This document shows positions 38,125-50,566 of a stretch of DNA of 64,000 nucleotides, in pieces (position 1 is the stretch's first letter; each line of letters opens with the position of its first letter). Under the pieces are notes generated by a model. That model searched no databases. It was given only the letters and a program-made list of their open reading frames with translations, and was not told where the DNA came from. The translations under genes were made by a program, and so were the position numbers. Source of the DNA: Sclerodactyla briareus (taxonomy: Eukaryota; Echinodermata; Holothuroidea; Dendrochirotida; Sclerodactylidae); the NCBI GenBank assembly GCA_026419785.1, contig JAODTK010004076.1:62001-126000 (forward strand). Reading direction: 5' to 3'.

Positions 38125-38253
38125 TCAAAAAAAAAAAAATCATTCTGTTTGCCTATGAATGGGGTTGGTGATCACTCAGTTGAAGAGGTCATCTTTGCTC
38201 GAGCCGGATCGTGATTCTGATCCCACTTTTTCATTCGATGTGACGTGAATGTC
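38125..38253 (+). pseudogene. Degenerate copy of candidate exon Y
   Basis: Begins after ttacag, aligned with 26532 onwards. It has a run of 13 A and in-frame stops, and GTCGTC replaces the gtaaga donor. Confidence 0.4.
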
Positions 38254-38877
38254 GTCATTTGCAGTAGGTATAAACATTATATTTCAGTTCTCGTTTTTAA
38301 TCATGGCGAAGCAGTGTTATGCTACTTGACCTAATAAGGAGACATAACTGGCTCGTGCGTTTCCAATGATTGCGTCACTACTAAAAGGATATACAGTACA
38401 TTTGTTATGGGCGATGGAGGAAGGATCATGAAACTTCATGGCCTCAGGAGGGTTCAATACTTGCACCGATTGCAGAGGATCTCATTACGCTTCGATCCAA
38501 CTTCATATTTCTAGAGGCTGCTCCGATCTTTGAAATGCGGGGGGGTGGGCGATTGATGTCAGCCAAATGAATGTTCCAAATATAACAGTAGTGTGGCCGG
38601 ACGTCAGATCCCCCATACTGAGGAATGCAGGGGCGTTCATTCCGGAACGTCCCAAGAAAGCCAATAAGTCGATTTCCATGTAAACACGTTGATCTATCGA
38701 ACGGTGGGACCGGCGAAAAAACGATAGTAAGAACTCGGTTTGCGATGCCAGGCGGTTAAGTCGATCAATACACCAGGTTCAGCGCTTCGGTGATTAGGAG
38801 ACCATGAGCACGCGCAGGGGCCATGTTATAAAAACCCAAACGAAGGAAAGCTGGATAATTGTTCAGGCTAATTGTAC

Positions 38878-41800
38878 TAGTATATTATTATTATTATATT
38901 AGTATTAGTAGTATTATTACCTGAGGCCCTGGTTACAAATGTACAAAGTAAGAACTGAAACAGTAAAAAAGAAATGTTATTAGAACATGAAAGTGACCAA
39001 TTTAAAAAAGAAAACTAAATACAGAAACAGAATCTAAACTAAATGTTATAATTGCATTTTTGGAATAAGACTTTTAAAAACATGTCAGAGACTTGCTATC
39101 GAAAATCTCTTGTTAAAAGACCATTCCATTCTTGGTCGCTAGAAGGACGTCGTCAGTTTTTCCCCCTTAACAAACAGGCCGTTTGATGTTTGTGTAAGAC
39201 AGTGCGATAGGTCTGGGATAGAGGTAAATTCAAAACAACTCCCTCAGATAATCGGGGTCACTCCATTGAGACATTTACAGCATTGTTAATTCTTTTCTTG
39301 AATATTTGTCAATTGATGCCACTCCAGTTCATTGAATAAGTCACACTCCTTGTGGGAAGTGCGCGTCCCCACGTTATGACCTTGCTGCATGTTTTGGCAA
39401 TGACTAATCTTTTCCATGTTGCTACTATTGCAGTTTCCCCAATGAGGACTGCAGTATCTAGAATTGGCAAAATATATCTTATAGTATAAAATCACTGTCA
39501 CCTTTATCTAAAAATGACTAATTCTCCTGAGCAATGATATTCTAATATGATCATGAATAAACAGGTCACATGGGCATCCCAAGATAGTCTGGATCAATGT
39601 GTGTACACCAAGCAGCTTTCCTGCTTTTACATCTGTGAGAATACCCTTCCCCCATTAACCCTACAGATAACTTCTGTTCCTTATTTAAAGTTAAAAACTT
39701 TGCTGGGATTCCGATTAACATAGTTTTGGTTTTAGTGTGTTCATAACCATTTGATTACCTTAAACATTTGCTAATGTATACGCATATCACAGTTAATTTT
39801 TCGTTTATTTAGTCACGTTCTTAGTCATCACAGAGAAAGGGGGCTCATCCGCATACATATCATAATGCAGTTTGTCAATGATAGGCCCATGTATTTATAT
39901 TAAATTAGAAATAATAATGGCCCGAGAATCGACCCCCTGTGTACCTCCACACACAACGTTGTTCGCATGCGAAAGACACCGTAATTTGAGTGCATTGTGT
40001 TCTATCGAGTATATACGACTGAAACCATTCAGGATGAGTAGAAACTACATACTACGTAACTCTCTATTAAGAGTGCGTGATTAACAGGTCGAGTTTTCGC
40101 AGCTCAAGGAAAATGCGCCCACAAAAACCCATATCAATGCTTCTACCCACTTGTCAGTAATTTTTTAGTAAAGCCGTTGCACATGAGGGCCACTTTTCTA
40201 AACCGGACTGGGCTAACTTTAAGTACGTGTGTGCATTTACTTAATAGGCATTATGCAACGGACTTTTCTATAATTTTGGATAAAAGGGTAGATCGAAATT
40301 GGTCTAGACGTTAGGACAGTTCAAAGGCAGACCCACTTTAAAATATCGTACAACTCTTCCCACGTTTCCAGCTACTTGGGAAAATCACGCTCTTTATAAT
40401 TAAATTTATAAAATTGTTGATACTCGCGGAGATAACGTCAGCACTGTTTTTTAATAATCTAGAACTTATTCCATCCAGTACTGTTGCTTTTCTGGAATCC
40501 GATGACTTCAGGAAATTTGATACCAAATTACAGAAACCTCGGGGTATATCAAAAACATTCGCCGGGGAAACTGTATAGGAAAATCTGGATTAAATCATTA
40601 GAATTGAAAACATGGTCAGCTGGTATAATTTTATTCAAGTTTAATATGTGATGATACCGAATGTAATAGAATTCATGAATGCATTTGCATATCTATTCCT
40701 TGTATCATTCTGTTTACCTTAAATAAGATTTGGTGAATGTTGAGCCTTCATATCGGTATTATTTGATTGAACACTACGTAGGAGCTGCATATAGCTTTGG
40801 GGTGCCTTGTTTCAGTGATCGCATCATGAAAATATTCCTCTTTGCATCTCTAATAAGACACCTTACTCTATGCACGTATGTCGGTACGGTATTGCACCAT
40901 AAAAGTCTGGCCTTATTCCGTTTCAATTGCCTCAGATTTCATGTTTAAACCAAGTATGGCGGACACTTGACCCGTTTGACACGTTTTTTTTCTTTGGATG
41001 GAGCGGTGTGCTTGTTCAATAATTCATAAAAATACATTCCCACGTCCTAGAAGAATTTCATTTGGGCTTGTTCTTTCGAACAGTCACGAATTTGATTGCT
41101 GTGACTAAATCTTGTTGGAATGTGCAATATCATTTTGTCTGTTTTTCAATAAATATCGATATGAGCGAGACTTGAGTTTCATGATGTGTGTGTTTCCAGG
41201 TGAAAAATACTGGAGAGTGATTACTAATTGCATTGTCAGATACATTAAGGTTGATGAAACGTCATTCGTTGGTAGGGTATACATGATCAATTAATGTGTG
41301 TAGGGTCAGGTATATGGGTTGGCCGATTTGACTAAGTATTAGCCCTTGCGAATTCATACCATTCATAATCAATTTTTTGTTTGCCCCAATCAAGCAAATT
41401 TATGTGAAATCTCCAATCGTTATGATATCAAAATTTGACTTTCGTGGCATAGCCATCATGTCATGAAATGCGTTTGACCATATGCATTCTGCTCTAGAAT
41501 CCGGTGGACGATACAGCACACATAGTAGAACATTAATGATATTGCGTAAAGGAACTTCAATCCATAAGGCTTCGATATCAATACTTTCAGATCATTTCTT
41601 CTTACACAGGGGGTACCGTTTCTTACATATATAGCTATACCACATCCATGTTTCCCCTACCTGTCTTTACGAAATCTATTGTAGCCTGGTATAGTGACCT
41701 CGTGATCGGCAAAAGAGTTGTTTAAAAAAAGGTTTCACTTAGCCCCAACATATGAAAGTTAGAGCCATTTCCGTATAACGATGCCTGTAGTTCGTCTACT

Positions 41801-43420
41801 TATTAAAAGGTGATCTCATGTTGAGAAAAAAACAATGTCCAATTCATTTTCACATTTGGGCCTAACTTCGGGATCTGCTAACAGTTTAGGCATTCTCATG
41901 TCATTTTCTTGATACCTCGATGAAGTTGTTGGGGGAGGGGGGGGGGGGGGGGTTCGGGCCATATCGCAAAGGCCCGTATCATCGTTTAGGATATTGGATG
42001 AAAAATGTCTGAAATCATCAAAAGCAGTTAAAATTTGAATAAAACTTGAAAACATTTATGGTGGAATTTAAAAAATGCTTAGGCGCTGTACTCATGGCCG
42101 GAGTTCTACGGTGGCGCAGTACCTTTGTTGTGTTCCCTGTTTGAAACACAGTCGACACATCAACGGCGAGTCATATCTGCAGCTCCGAATGGTGTGGTTG
42201 TGCTCACCACTGTGATAACATCCTCTTTCAGCGAACGAATTTTCTCTGGAAGCTGTGGCGTGTGCTATATAGTTTCGGTCGACTGGGTGAGTGGTTGATG
42301 GCTCCTATGTCGATGTATGGGCCGATAGTCATGTCTGTGATGTGTAGAGGAGCAGTCTTATGCTGATCAGGTCGTGGGTAGAATTTCTGTCTGTTGGATT
42401 GTGGGCGTCGTTGTGTTATCCGTGTACGCCGTTGGGTGATGGGAGAGGCGGGGATCCAGAGAGTCGTCAATAAGCGATCATGACTTTGCTGCTGAGATGG
42501 ACAGCGTCAGGAAGAGACTTTTGTTCGAGGTCCCGTCTGGATTTGAAAAAGAATAGTTCTGATTGTACCTTCATTCTAGTCTTCGGTTATGTTAGGCGTT
42601 GAGCCCCTCGTCGAGTCTGAGGACAGCTTCAGAGTATCATCCTCGAGGGCATGGCGGATACGGTGAGATAGGGCATGTGGTCTGTGATTAAGTTGAAGGG
42701 TGGTGCTAGTTGTTCAAACTTATCCAGGATAGGCTCAGTTTCCTCGTCTTGGGCGGTGTCATTGTTACGACGTGTATGTGAATTTTTATATTGTGAGATG
42801 TCAGGTCTTCTACTGTCTGTGTATCGTGTCACTGTTGGACACCCTTAGGAACATTATATCGTTTCAAGGAGTTCTCTGTCTAAAATCTCTCAGATCGATT
42901 CACCAATAATTAAGTTCTTGTGGGTTTAGCGACAGGAGTTTTCAAGGGGGTTTCAACACAAATCTGCATAGGTAGCAAACCTTCCTGTCGTGTCTGGCAA
43001 TTGGACTGTGTGCCAGTCTTCGGTGGTCGTCTTAGATTTCGATATTCTGTTTTCTGGTTTGTCGATTTCATCAAGGCGATGAGTAAAACGTTCGGGTGTG
43101 GTGCTTATTTCGTACCCATTGTAAGGTTGTCGGAAGATTTGCATTTAGTGCAGATCCACGGTTTAGAACTAGGGCCGGTGGGTTATCGAGACCAGCAATA
43201 CTACATGTAATTTTTGGTTACAAAATACACAAATAATTTCTTGGAAGCGGTCAGGGTCAACCGGATAGCGACAGAACCTTTGAAACATATGAAGCGAATC
43301 GTTTGGGTAGCACACCGTGGTCTGAGGTCACGTGTCATGTGGCCATTGTTGGGATCAGGTACATTGCGATTTATCGCTCGGCTACGCTACACTCAGGACG
43401 TCTGGGTGTCCTAGCTTGAA
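38878..43420 (-). mobile_element. Nearly full-length LINE (Jockey/CR1/L2-like), degenerate
   Basis: Read on the minus strand in shifting frames. ORF1 region (43420-42060): PWICTKCKSSDNL, possibly the end of a PHD-like finger, then two adjacent zinc-knuckle relics, CYHSGEHNHTIRSC (second Cys now Ser) and CRLCFKQGTQQRYC (His now Thr). ORF2: LGLSET step, NGTPCVRRNDL, VLYRPPDSRAE and IGDF (APE endonuclease, about 41900-41380). Reverse transcriptase follows, with SRKATVLDGISSRLLKNSAD (40500-40440), SKIIEKSVA, QGSILGPLLFLI-like text with YADE for YADD (about 39970-39850). C-terminus: WGNCNSSNMEKI and HKECDLFNELEWHQL (39440-39300). The 3' end is ATT-rich (38880-38925). Many frameshifts; inactive. 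Confidence 0.85.
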
Positions 43421-44028
43421 TGATAATGAGAGGCAGTATTACCGTCGATGGATATAGGTATAGGCCCGAACTTTACAGGCTATACGCAATTTCAGAAGTC
43501 CGTATGTGAAAAATTAGCCGTTAAAATCCGGCGGGTATATAAAATCCTTCAGAGTTTAAAAACAGGAATAAAAGATTACTTATCAAATAGTAGTCCGCTG
43601 CCTGGTTCTATAAACACATAAAAAAACATAAACTCATACACGATTAACTTCATAGCTTCATTAGCTTCTGCGCGGTATTCGGAAACACTTATATAGTGAA
43701 TTGCTAATATTTCGTGAAGCAATCGATGCTCACTGGGGGCAGAGGCGAACACTAAATTCCTTCATGCGATTCTGACAAATCCTCACACGCATTGTCCTGA
43801 TTTACAACAGTTGGTACAATGCGTTGGTTGTAGTTACCTGCGATTATTTATATCCTAAACCGTGAATGCTTGAATTTCGCACTTTCACATCGCAGTCTCT
43901 TAAACCTATGCTCCGACCGATGGATGTTGAAATTTTTTTCGCCCCCCTATATGACTAATCTCCAAAACTCATAGTGTCTGATGAATAAGCAAATCAAGAG
44001 AGCTTATCGACCCCGTGTCAGGATTAAT

Positions 44029-44037
44029 ATATACAAT

Positions 44038-44068
<31 letters not shown>

Positions 44069-44085
44069 TATATATAATATATATA

Positions 44086-44120
<35 letters not shown>

Positions 44121-44136
44121 GATATATATATATATA
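44029..44136. repeat. (AT)n microsatellite
   Basis: About 108 bases of nearly pure AT dinucleotide repeat with a few phase slips. Confidence 0.95.
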
Positions 44137-44159
44137 GCCAAGACTCTCCTACGTCTCAT

Positions 44160-44600
44160 CGACCGGCATTCCCCTCCGCAAGGGACAAAGTGAAGGTCAG
44201 GCTACAGCTGCCTACCCAATATTGGAAAAGTAATCCAATCCCACGACACAAAGGTACTACAACGACCAACTGGCAACGACTCCCCCACCCCCAACAACCG
44301 GCGGCCAATTGCTGTAACTGCAGATCCGACCGTGTATGCCCAGTGGATGGTAACTTCTTTGAATCACACGCTGTACACCACACGCTGTACACCACGTCAC
44401 ATCCGAGGTCAACGAGGTACACACTAACATAGGTATAGCGGGCAACACATTAAAAAAAACCAGGTGAAACAAGCACACTAAATCCTTTTGCAGCAGACGG
44501 TACGAAAAGGACACCGAGCTATCGATGTTCATCTGCAACAAAATGACCAAAACAAGACTCTCGCAGAATCTCCTACTCAACGGACAGGTCTGAATACGTT
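44160..44600 (+). mobile_element. Penelope-like element fragment with GIY-YIG endonuclease relic
   Basis: Pieces on the plus strand: YSCLPNIGKVIQSHDTKVL in one frame, NCCNCRSDRVCPVDGNFF in the next, then IGIAGNTLKKTR (the Y-I-G-x-A/T-x-x-x-F/L-K-x-R step), NKHTKSF and RRYEKDTELSMFI. This order (basic linker, CxCxxxxxCPVDG cysteine motif, YIG...FKxR...H..SF...TELSKYIW) is that of Penelope-like retroelement C-termini. A stop replaces the expected Trp or similar before NKH, and there are two frameshifts. Upstream reverse transcriptase is absent: the AT microsatellite lies directly 5'. Classification is by motif memory; a DIRS-type or host GIY-YIG gene is less likely. Confidence 0.65.
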
Positions 44601-44921
44601 AACGCGCAGACACTATACGAACCCACCAAATGGTAGAGACCTACAATCCCCGCCAAAAGTAGTTGGAACTAAACTGCCACGTACTGCAAAACCCACGCGC
44701 CCCCGATTCAATGTTGAATGTGTCATTCCATCCAAAAACATTTCCTGGCAACATTTATTTGTATATATGGGCAACGTTACGAGGGTATTGGAGCACCACA
44801 CGATCAGTACGACAACTGTCGCTGCTATTAAAGGATGAACTAACAGAGGCATGTTTGGGTTAATACTGAAGTCGACACATAATCCCATGTACATGGTCAT
44901 CTGTACTCACCTGACATGCAT

Positions 44922-44955
44922 TGACGTCATCGTGACGCTAATAAAAGTGATGCAA
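44922..44955 (+). promoter_or_regulatory. CRE-like palindrome plus TATA-like box, satellite unit 1
   Basis: TGACGTCA (44922-44929), then TGACG half site, then AATAAAAG. The same arrangement occurs at 46093, 47314 and 48462 in the other complete units. TGACGTCA is the consensus bound by CREB/ATF proteins. Function here is inference. Confidence 0.45.
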
Positions 44956-45424
44956 GGACGCCCACTTAAGGAAAAGGTAGGTGGTACAATATAGCCAACG
45001 GCAACCAACTGAGACGACAGTTGGTGGCGCTAAATACGGTAATCCCAGGAACATGATGGTTTACATTATGGTTTACCGTCACATAATGACGACAGCCACA
45101 GTCAGGGGGTTCCTGAAATATCATTACCAATATTTGCTACTATCTGTAGACATCTTGAGTGTCAGTGGAATAAATGAAGGGACCCTACGCGTGTGAAAAT
45201 TGAGATGGTAACAATGGTAAACCATTATATACTGTATAAGTTCAGGCAATACACCAAGCTTTCTTATAGTAGCATTCCTTTCAGGTTTACCACATAGATA
45301 ATGTACATGGCAAAGCCACGGTAATGGTAAAGCATATTTTGGTTCGCATTAAATCTTGCACTGATAACAGAAATAATTAATGAGTGACTTCACTATCTAC
45401 ATTAAGGTTACTACGCCACGCATA

Positions 45425-45500
45425 TGTATGTCTTATAGTGTATGTCATATAGTGTATGTCATATAGTGTATGTCATATAGTGTATGGTCATATAGGATGT
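45425..45500 (+). repeat. Minisatellite GTCATATAGTGTAT, satellite unit 1
   Basis: Five to six copies of a 14-15 base motif; equivalent runs occur at about 46615-46735, 47817-47885 and 48977-49060 in the following units, with differing copy number. Confidence 0.9.
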
Positions 45501-48500
45501 CATATAGTGGGAAGCACACATTTGTCGTAAATCTAGACGAATATGAACCGATCGTAAAACTCCTTAATTGGTTCATATAGAACAGGTACAAGACACAGGC
45601 ATCCAAATATACAGCAATCAACCCCCCCCTATCCACCCCCCTTAGTCCTATCGGAATCACTCCCAATTTATTCCAAGTGGGGTTTCATATAGTTTATTTT
45701 TAGCTCAACCTAATCTATCATGATCGTGAATTACAGCTTGCGCCCAGAAGCAACACACAACAACTAGCTTCGGTACCCCAGCAACCCCACCCCCCCCCCC
45801 GAAGAAACCCGAACCCCAATCCCCGCCAAAAGTAGTTGGAACCAAACACTGAACGTACTGCAGAACCACGCGCCCTCGATTCAATGTTGAATGTGTCATT
45901 CCATCCAAAGAACATTTCCTCAACATTTAGTGTATAGGGGTAGCGTTACGAGGGTATTGGAGCACACACAGAGCATACGACAACTGTCGCTGCTATTAAA
46001 GGATGAACTAACAGAGGCATGTTTCTGGTTTAATACTGAAGTCGACACATAATCCCATGTACATGGTCATCTGTACTCACCTGACATGCATTTGACGTCA
46101 TCGTGACGCTAATAAAAGTGATGCAAGGACGCCCTCTTAAGGAAAAGGTAGGTGGTACACTATAGCCAACGGCAACCCAAACTGGAAAGACCGTCAGTGG
46201 TGGCGCTAAAATTACGTAATCACAGGAACATGATTGTTTACATTATGGTTTACCGTCACATTTTATGACGACAGCCACAGTCAGTGGGTTATGAATGTCA
46301 TTAACAATATTTGCTACTATTGTAGGGACATCTTGAGTGTACAGTGGAATAACGAAGGGACCCTTACGCGTGTGAAAAATGAGATGAACGATGGTTAAAC
46401 ATATATACTGTATTAAGTTCAGCATTACACCAAGCTGGTCGTATAGTAGCATTCCTCTAGGATCCCCCATTAGATAATGTACATCGTACATGGCCAAATC
46501 ACGGTAATGGTAAAGCATAGTTTGGTCGCATTAAATCTGCACTGATAACAGAAATAATTAAATGATGTGAGTCACATCCCATTAAGGTTTACTTACGCCG
46601 GCATATGTATGTCTTATGTTGTATGTCAATAGTGTAGGTCAGACAGTGTATGTCATATAGTGTATGTGTCAGTATGCAGTGTATGTCATACTAGTGTATG
46701 GTCATATAGTGTAGGTCATATAATGGCGGAAGCCACCGCCATTTGTAGTAGATGATCATAGCGAAATATGACCCGATTCGGAACACTCTTAAATGATTAA
46801 TAAGGTACAAGACAAGGCATCCAAATATACAGCAATCAAACCCCCCGTAGTCCTATCGTATCCATCCCGGAATATACCCAAGTGGGTTTAATTATAGTTT
46901 ATTTTAGTGTCAACCTAATATATCATGATGTGGAATTACAGCTTGCGCCCAGAAGCATACACACAACAAAATCTTTTTAGGCTTCAGGCAACCCTAGCAC
47001 CAACCCACACCCGAATAAACCCGAACCCCAATCCCCGCCAAAAGTAGTTGGAACAAACTGAACGTACTGCAAAAACCCCCCGCGCCCACGATTCAATGTT
47101 GAATGTTATAAGTGTCATACCATCCAAAGAACATTTCCTCAACATTTAGTTGTATATGGGTAGCGTTACGAGGGTATTGGAGCACACACAGAGCATTACG
47201 ACAACTGTCGCTGATTTGAAAGGTTGAACTAACAGAGGCATGTTTCTGGTTTAATACTGAAGTCGACACATAATCCCATGTACATGGTCATCTGTACTCA
47301 CCTGACATGCATTTGACGTCATCGTGACGCTAATAAAAGTGATGCAAGGACGCCCACTTAAGGAAAAGGTAGGTGGTACAATATAGCCAACGGCAACCAA
47401 ACTGAAGACGCCAGTTGGTGGCGCTAAATACGGTAATCCCAGGAACATGATGGTTTACATTATGGTTACCGTCACATTATGACGACAGCCACAGTCAGTG
47501 GGTTCATGAAATGCATTACCAATATTTGCTACTATCTGTAGGACATCTTGAGTGTCAGTAGAATAACTGAAGGGACCCTACGCGTGTGAAAATTGAGATG
47601 GTAACAATGGTAAACCATTATATACTATTAAGTTCAGGCATATACCAAGCTTCGATAGTAGCATTACTTGAGGTTTACCACTATAGATAACTGTACATGG
47701 CCAAGCCACGGTAATGGTAAAGCATATTTGTTTGCATAAAATCTTGCACTGATAACAGAAATAATTAATGAGTGACTTCACTATCTACATTAAGGTTACT
47801 ACGCCACGCATATGTATGTCTTATAGTGTATGTCATATAGTGTATGTCATATAGTGTATGTCATATAGTGTATGTCATATAGTGGGAAGCCACACATTTG
47901 TAGTAATATCATAAACGAAATATGACCCGATCGTAACACTCCTTAAATGATTCATAGAACAGGTACAAGACACAGGCATCCAAATATACAGCAAATCAAC
48001 CTCCCCGTATCTTATTCGTATCACTCCCGGAATTTTCCAAGTGGGTTTCATATAGTTTATTTTTAGCTCAACCTAATCCATCATGATCGTGGAATTACAG
48101 CTTGCGCCTAGAGCCACACACATCAACTAGCTGAGGCAACCCCAGCACCCCCACCCCGAATAAACCCGAACCCCAATCCCCGCCAAAAGTAGTTGGAACA
48201 AACTGAACGTACTGCAAAACCCACGCGCCCCCGATTCAATGTTGAATGTTATTAGTGTCATTCCATCCAAAGAACATTTCCTCAACATTTAGTTGTATAT
48301 GGGTAGCGTTACTCGGGTATTGGAGCACACACGAAGCATTCACACGACACTGTCGCTTCTGTTTAGGTTGAACTAACAGAGGCATTTTTCCTGGTTTATA
48401 CTGAATCGACCCCATAAAAAATCCCATGTACATGGTCATCTGTACTCACCTGACATGCATTTGACGTCATCGTGACGCGATAAAAAAGTGATCAGGACGC

Positions 48501-49572
48501 TCTCTTAAGGAAAAGGTAGGTGGTACAATATAGCCAACGGCAACCAAACTGAAGTCGTTCAGTTGGTGGCGCTAAATACGGTAATCCCAGGAACATGATG
48601 GTTTACATTATGGTTACCGTCACATTATGACGACAGCCACAGTCAGTGGTTCATGAATGTCCTTAAACAATATTGCTACTATCTGTAGGACATAACTATG
48701 AGTGTCGTGGAGTAACTGAAGGGACCCTACGCGTGTGAAAATTGAGATGGTAACGATGGTAACCATTAATACTGTATTCAGTTCATGATACACCAGCTTT
48801 CTTATAATTCGCATTCCTCTTAGGATTACCCCTTACCGCCCCCATGATAATGTAACATGGCAAAGCCACGGTAATGGTAAAGCATATTTTGGTTTGCATT
48901 AAATCTTGCACTGATAACAGAAATAATTAATGAGTGACTTCACTATCTACATTAAGGTTACTACGCCACGCATATGTATGTCTTATAGTGTATGTCATAT
49001 AGTGTATGTCATATAGTGTATGTCATATAGTGTATGTCATATAGTGTATGTCTCTCGTGGGAAGCCACACTTTGTAGTAATATCATAGACGAAATATGAC
49101 CCGATCGTAACACTCCTTAAATGATTCATAGAACAGGTACAAGACACAGGCATCCAAATATACAGCAATCAAACCCCACGTAGTCCTATCGGATCACTCC
49201 CGAATTTATACCAAGTGGTTTCATATAGTTTATTTTTAGATTCAACCTAATCTATCATGATCGTGGAATTACAGCTTGCGCCTAGAAGCAACCCCACCAA
49301 CTAGCTCAGGCAACCCAGCACCCCCACCCCGAAGAAACCCGAACCCCAATCCCCGCCAAAAATAGTTGTAACAAAACTGACGTACTGCAAAACCCACGCG
49401 CCCCCGATTCAGATGTTGATGTTTAGTGTCAGTCCATCCAAAGAAAACATGTTCATCAACATTGAAACGGGGGGAGGGGGTCTGTTGCATGGCCTCCAGC
49501 CAAATGAACCGTCCCAGCTTCAGATACGGTATTTCGGAGGATTTGTGCCAACAATTTTGGCGGGGATTGTAG

Positions 49573-50488
49573 ACAGGCCACAGTCACAGCTAACACAGCG
49601 AGCACATCAGTCACATGAAGAGTGCTGCCACTAAGGCAAGAAAACTGCGGGTTCGTGCAGGGATGGAGGTGTGTGATATCCAAACAAAATTTATTTAAAT
49701 ATTCTCCTCCTCCTGGAGAGTTCTTCAACTGTATGACTGTATACTAGATATATATAAAAACGTAGAGAAAAAAATGAGAAAATTATTCTCTTCGGATGGG
49801 GGAAAGTAGTTTCATCTATCCTGAAGCTCCGATGACGTCACAATGAGGTAAATTTGAAGGTAAGTAGCTTGTTGGGAATGTTCTTCAAACATCACCCACG
49901 GTAACCCCGCTTTTTCGTCTTTACATGGTTCATATCATCAAGAATATATCGACTACGTTCTATGTTTGAAACGACAGATCCAATGCCAAGTGTGTGCTAT
50001 CATTATTGTGTCAAGGCACGCACAATGTCGTGCAACTCCTATAATATAGATATACTGTTCTAAGGACAATTTCACTTTGTAATCTCATCAGTAAACACTA
50101 CATATTTCGTGTTTTACATGCGATATAAGGCAAGAGACACTAACGCACCATCTCTACTGTTGAAAATATGCATGGTGTCTTCGGCTAACATACGTAACCT
50201 TATCCTGTCTCCTCTCGTAATCTCCAGTTTTACATGCTTGTTCGGCCAGTGGCCAATTGTGTACAGATGAAAGTATCTACCAATGACTATCACACACTAG
50301 AGAATGACAATAAGTTAGGAGTCAGATGTTTTTATGGTGCCATTCTACCACTGTACGTCTTTGCCTCGCTAATGCAATCTCACTTGTGCTGTTGTCAGTC
50401 AAGACGAGGCTAGGATGTATTTATCATTACTGTCTTCACAGACTGGACGAGGATGGAAAAAACCACCGAGAGCAAACCTGGCGAAGTC
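49573..50488. other. Region between satellite and gene C
   Basis: No repeat partner or coding block identified. Should contain the gene C promoter; no clear TATA box near the start codon. Confidence 0.35.
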
Positions 50489-50566
50489 ATGGAACTGTTT
50501 TCAAACATCGGTCATGCTGTCGTTTTAATTGGGACACTCGGGCTTATCTTCGATGCAGACAAGGCG
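50489..50566 (+). CDS. Gene C exon 1: signal peptide
   Basis: Twenty-six codons: [20 protein letters not shown] then FDADKA, followed by gtaagt. Positively matches gene B exon 1 in length, start (M-D/E-L-F) and end (D-K-A, gtaagt). The hydrophobic run at residues 8-21 supports secretion. Confidence 0.7.

Larger units (their letters stand above)
44641..49572 (+). repeat. Satellite block bracketed by an 18 bp inverted repeat
   Basis: Tandem units of about 1.15-1.21 kb. The marker CCGCCAAAAGTAGTTGG starts at about 44650, 45823, 47035, 48180 and 49353 (last unit partial, to about 49462). Conserved blocks in each unit: GACATGCATTTGACGTCATC, AGGAAAAGGTAGGTGGTAC, GGTGGCGCTAAATACGGTAA, ACGACAGCCACAGTCAG and an internal 14-15 bp minisatellite. 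CTACAATCCCCGCCAAAA at 44641-44658 reappears exactly inverted at 49555-49572. Units are not open reading frames. Possible satellite, or tandem interior of a Helitron/helentron-type or Penelope-derived element (inference). Confidence 0.85.

Noticed and set aside
44488..44838. 116-codon open frame at the satellite edge
   Set aside because: It mixes the Penelope-like fragment out of frame with satellite sequence; equivalent frames in other units are broken.
44641..49462. CRISPR-like array
   Set aside because: Units exceed 1.1 kb with no repeat-spacer alternation; a eukaryotic tandem repeat.
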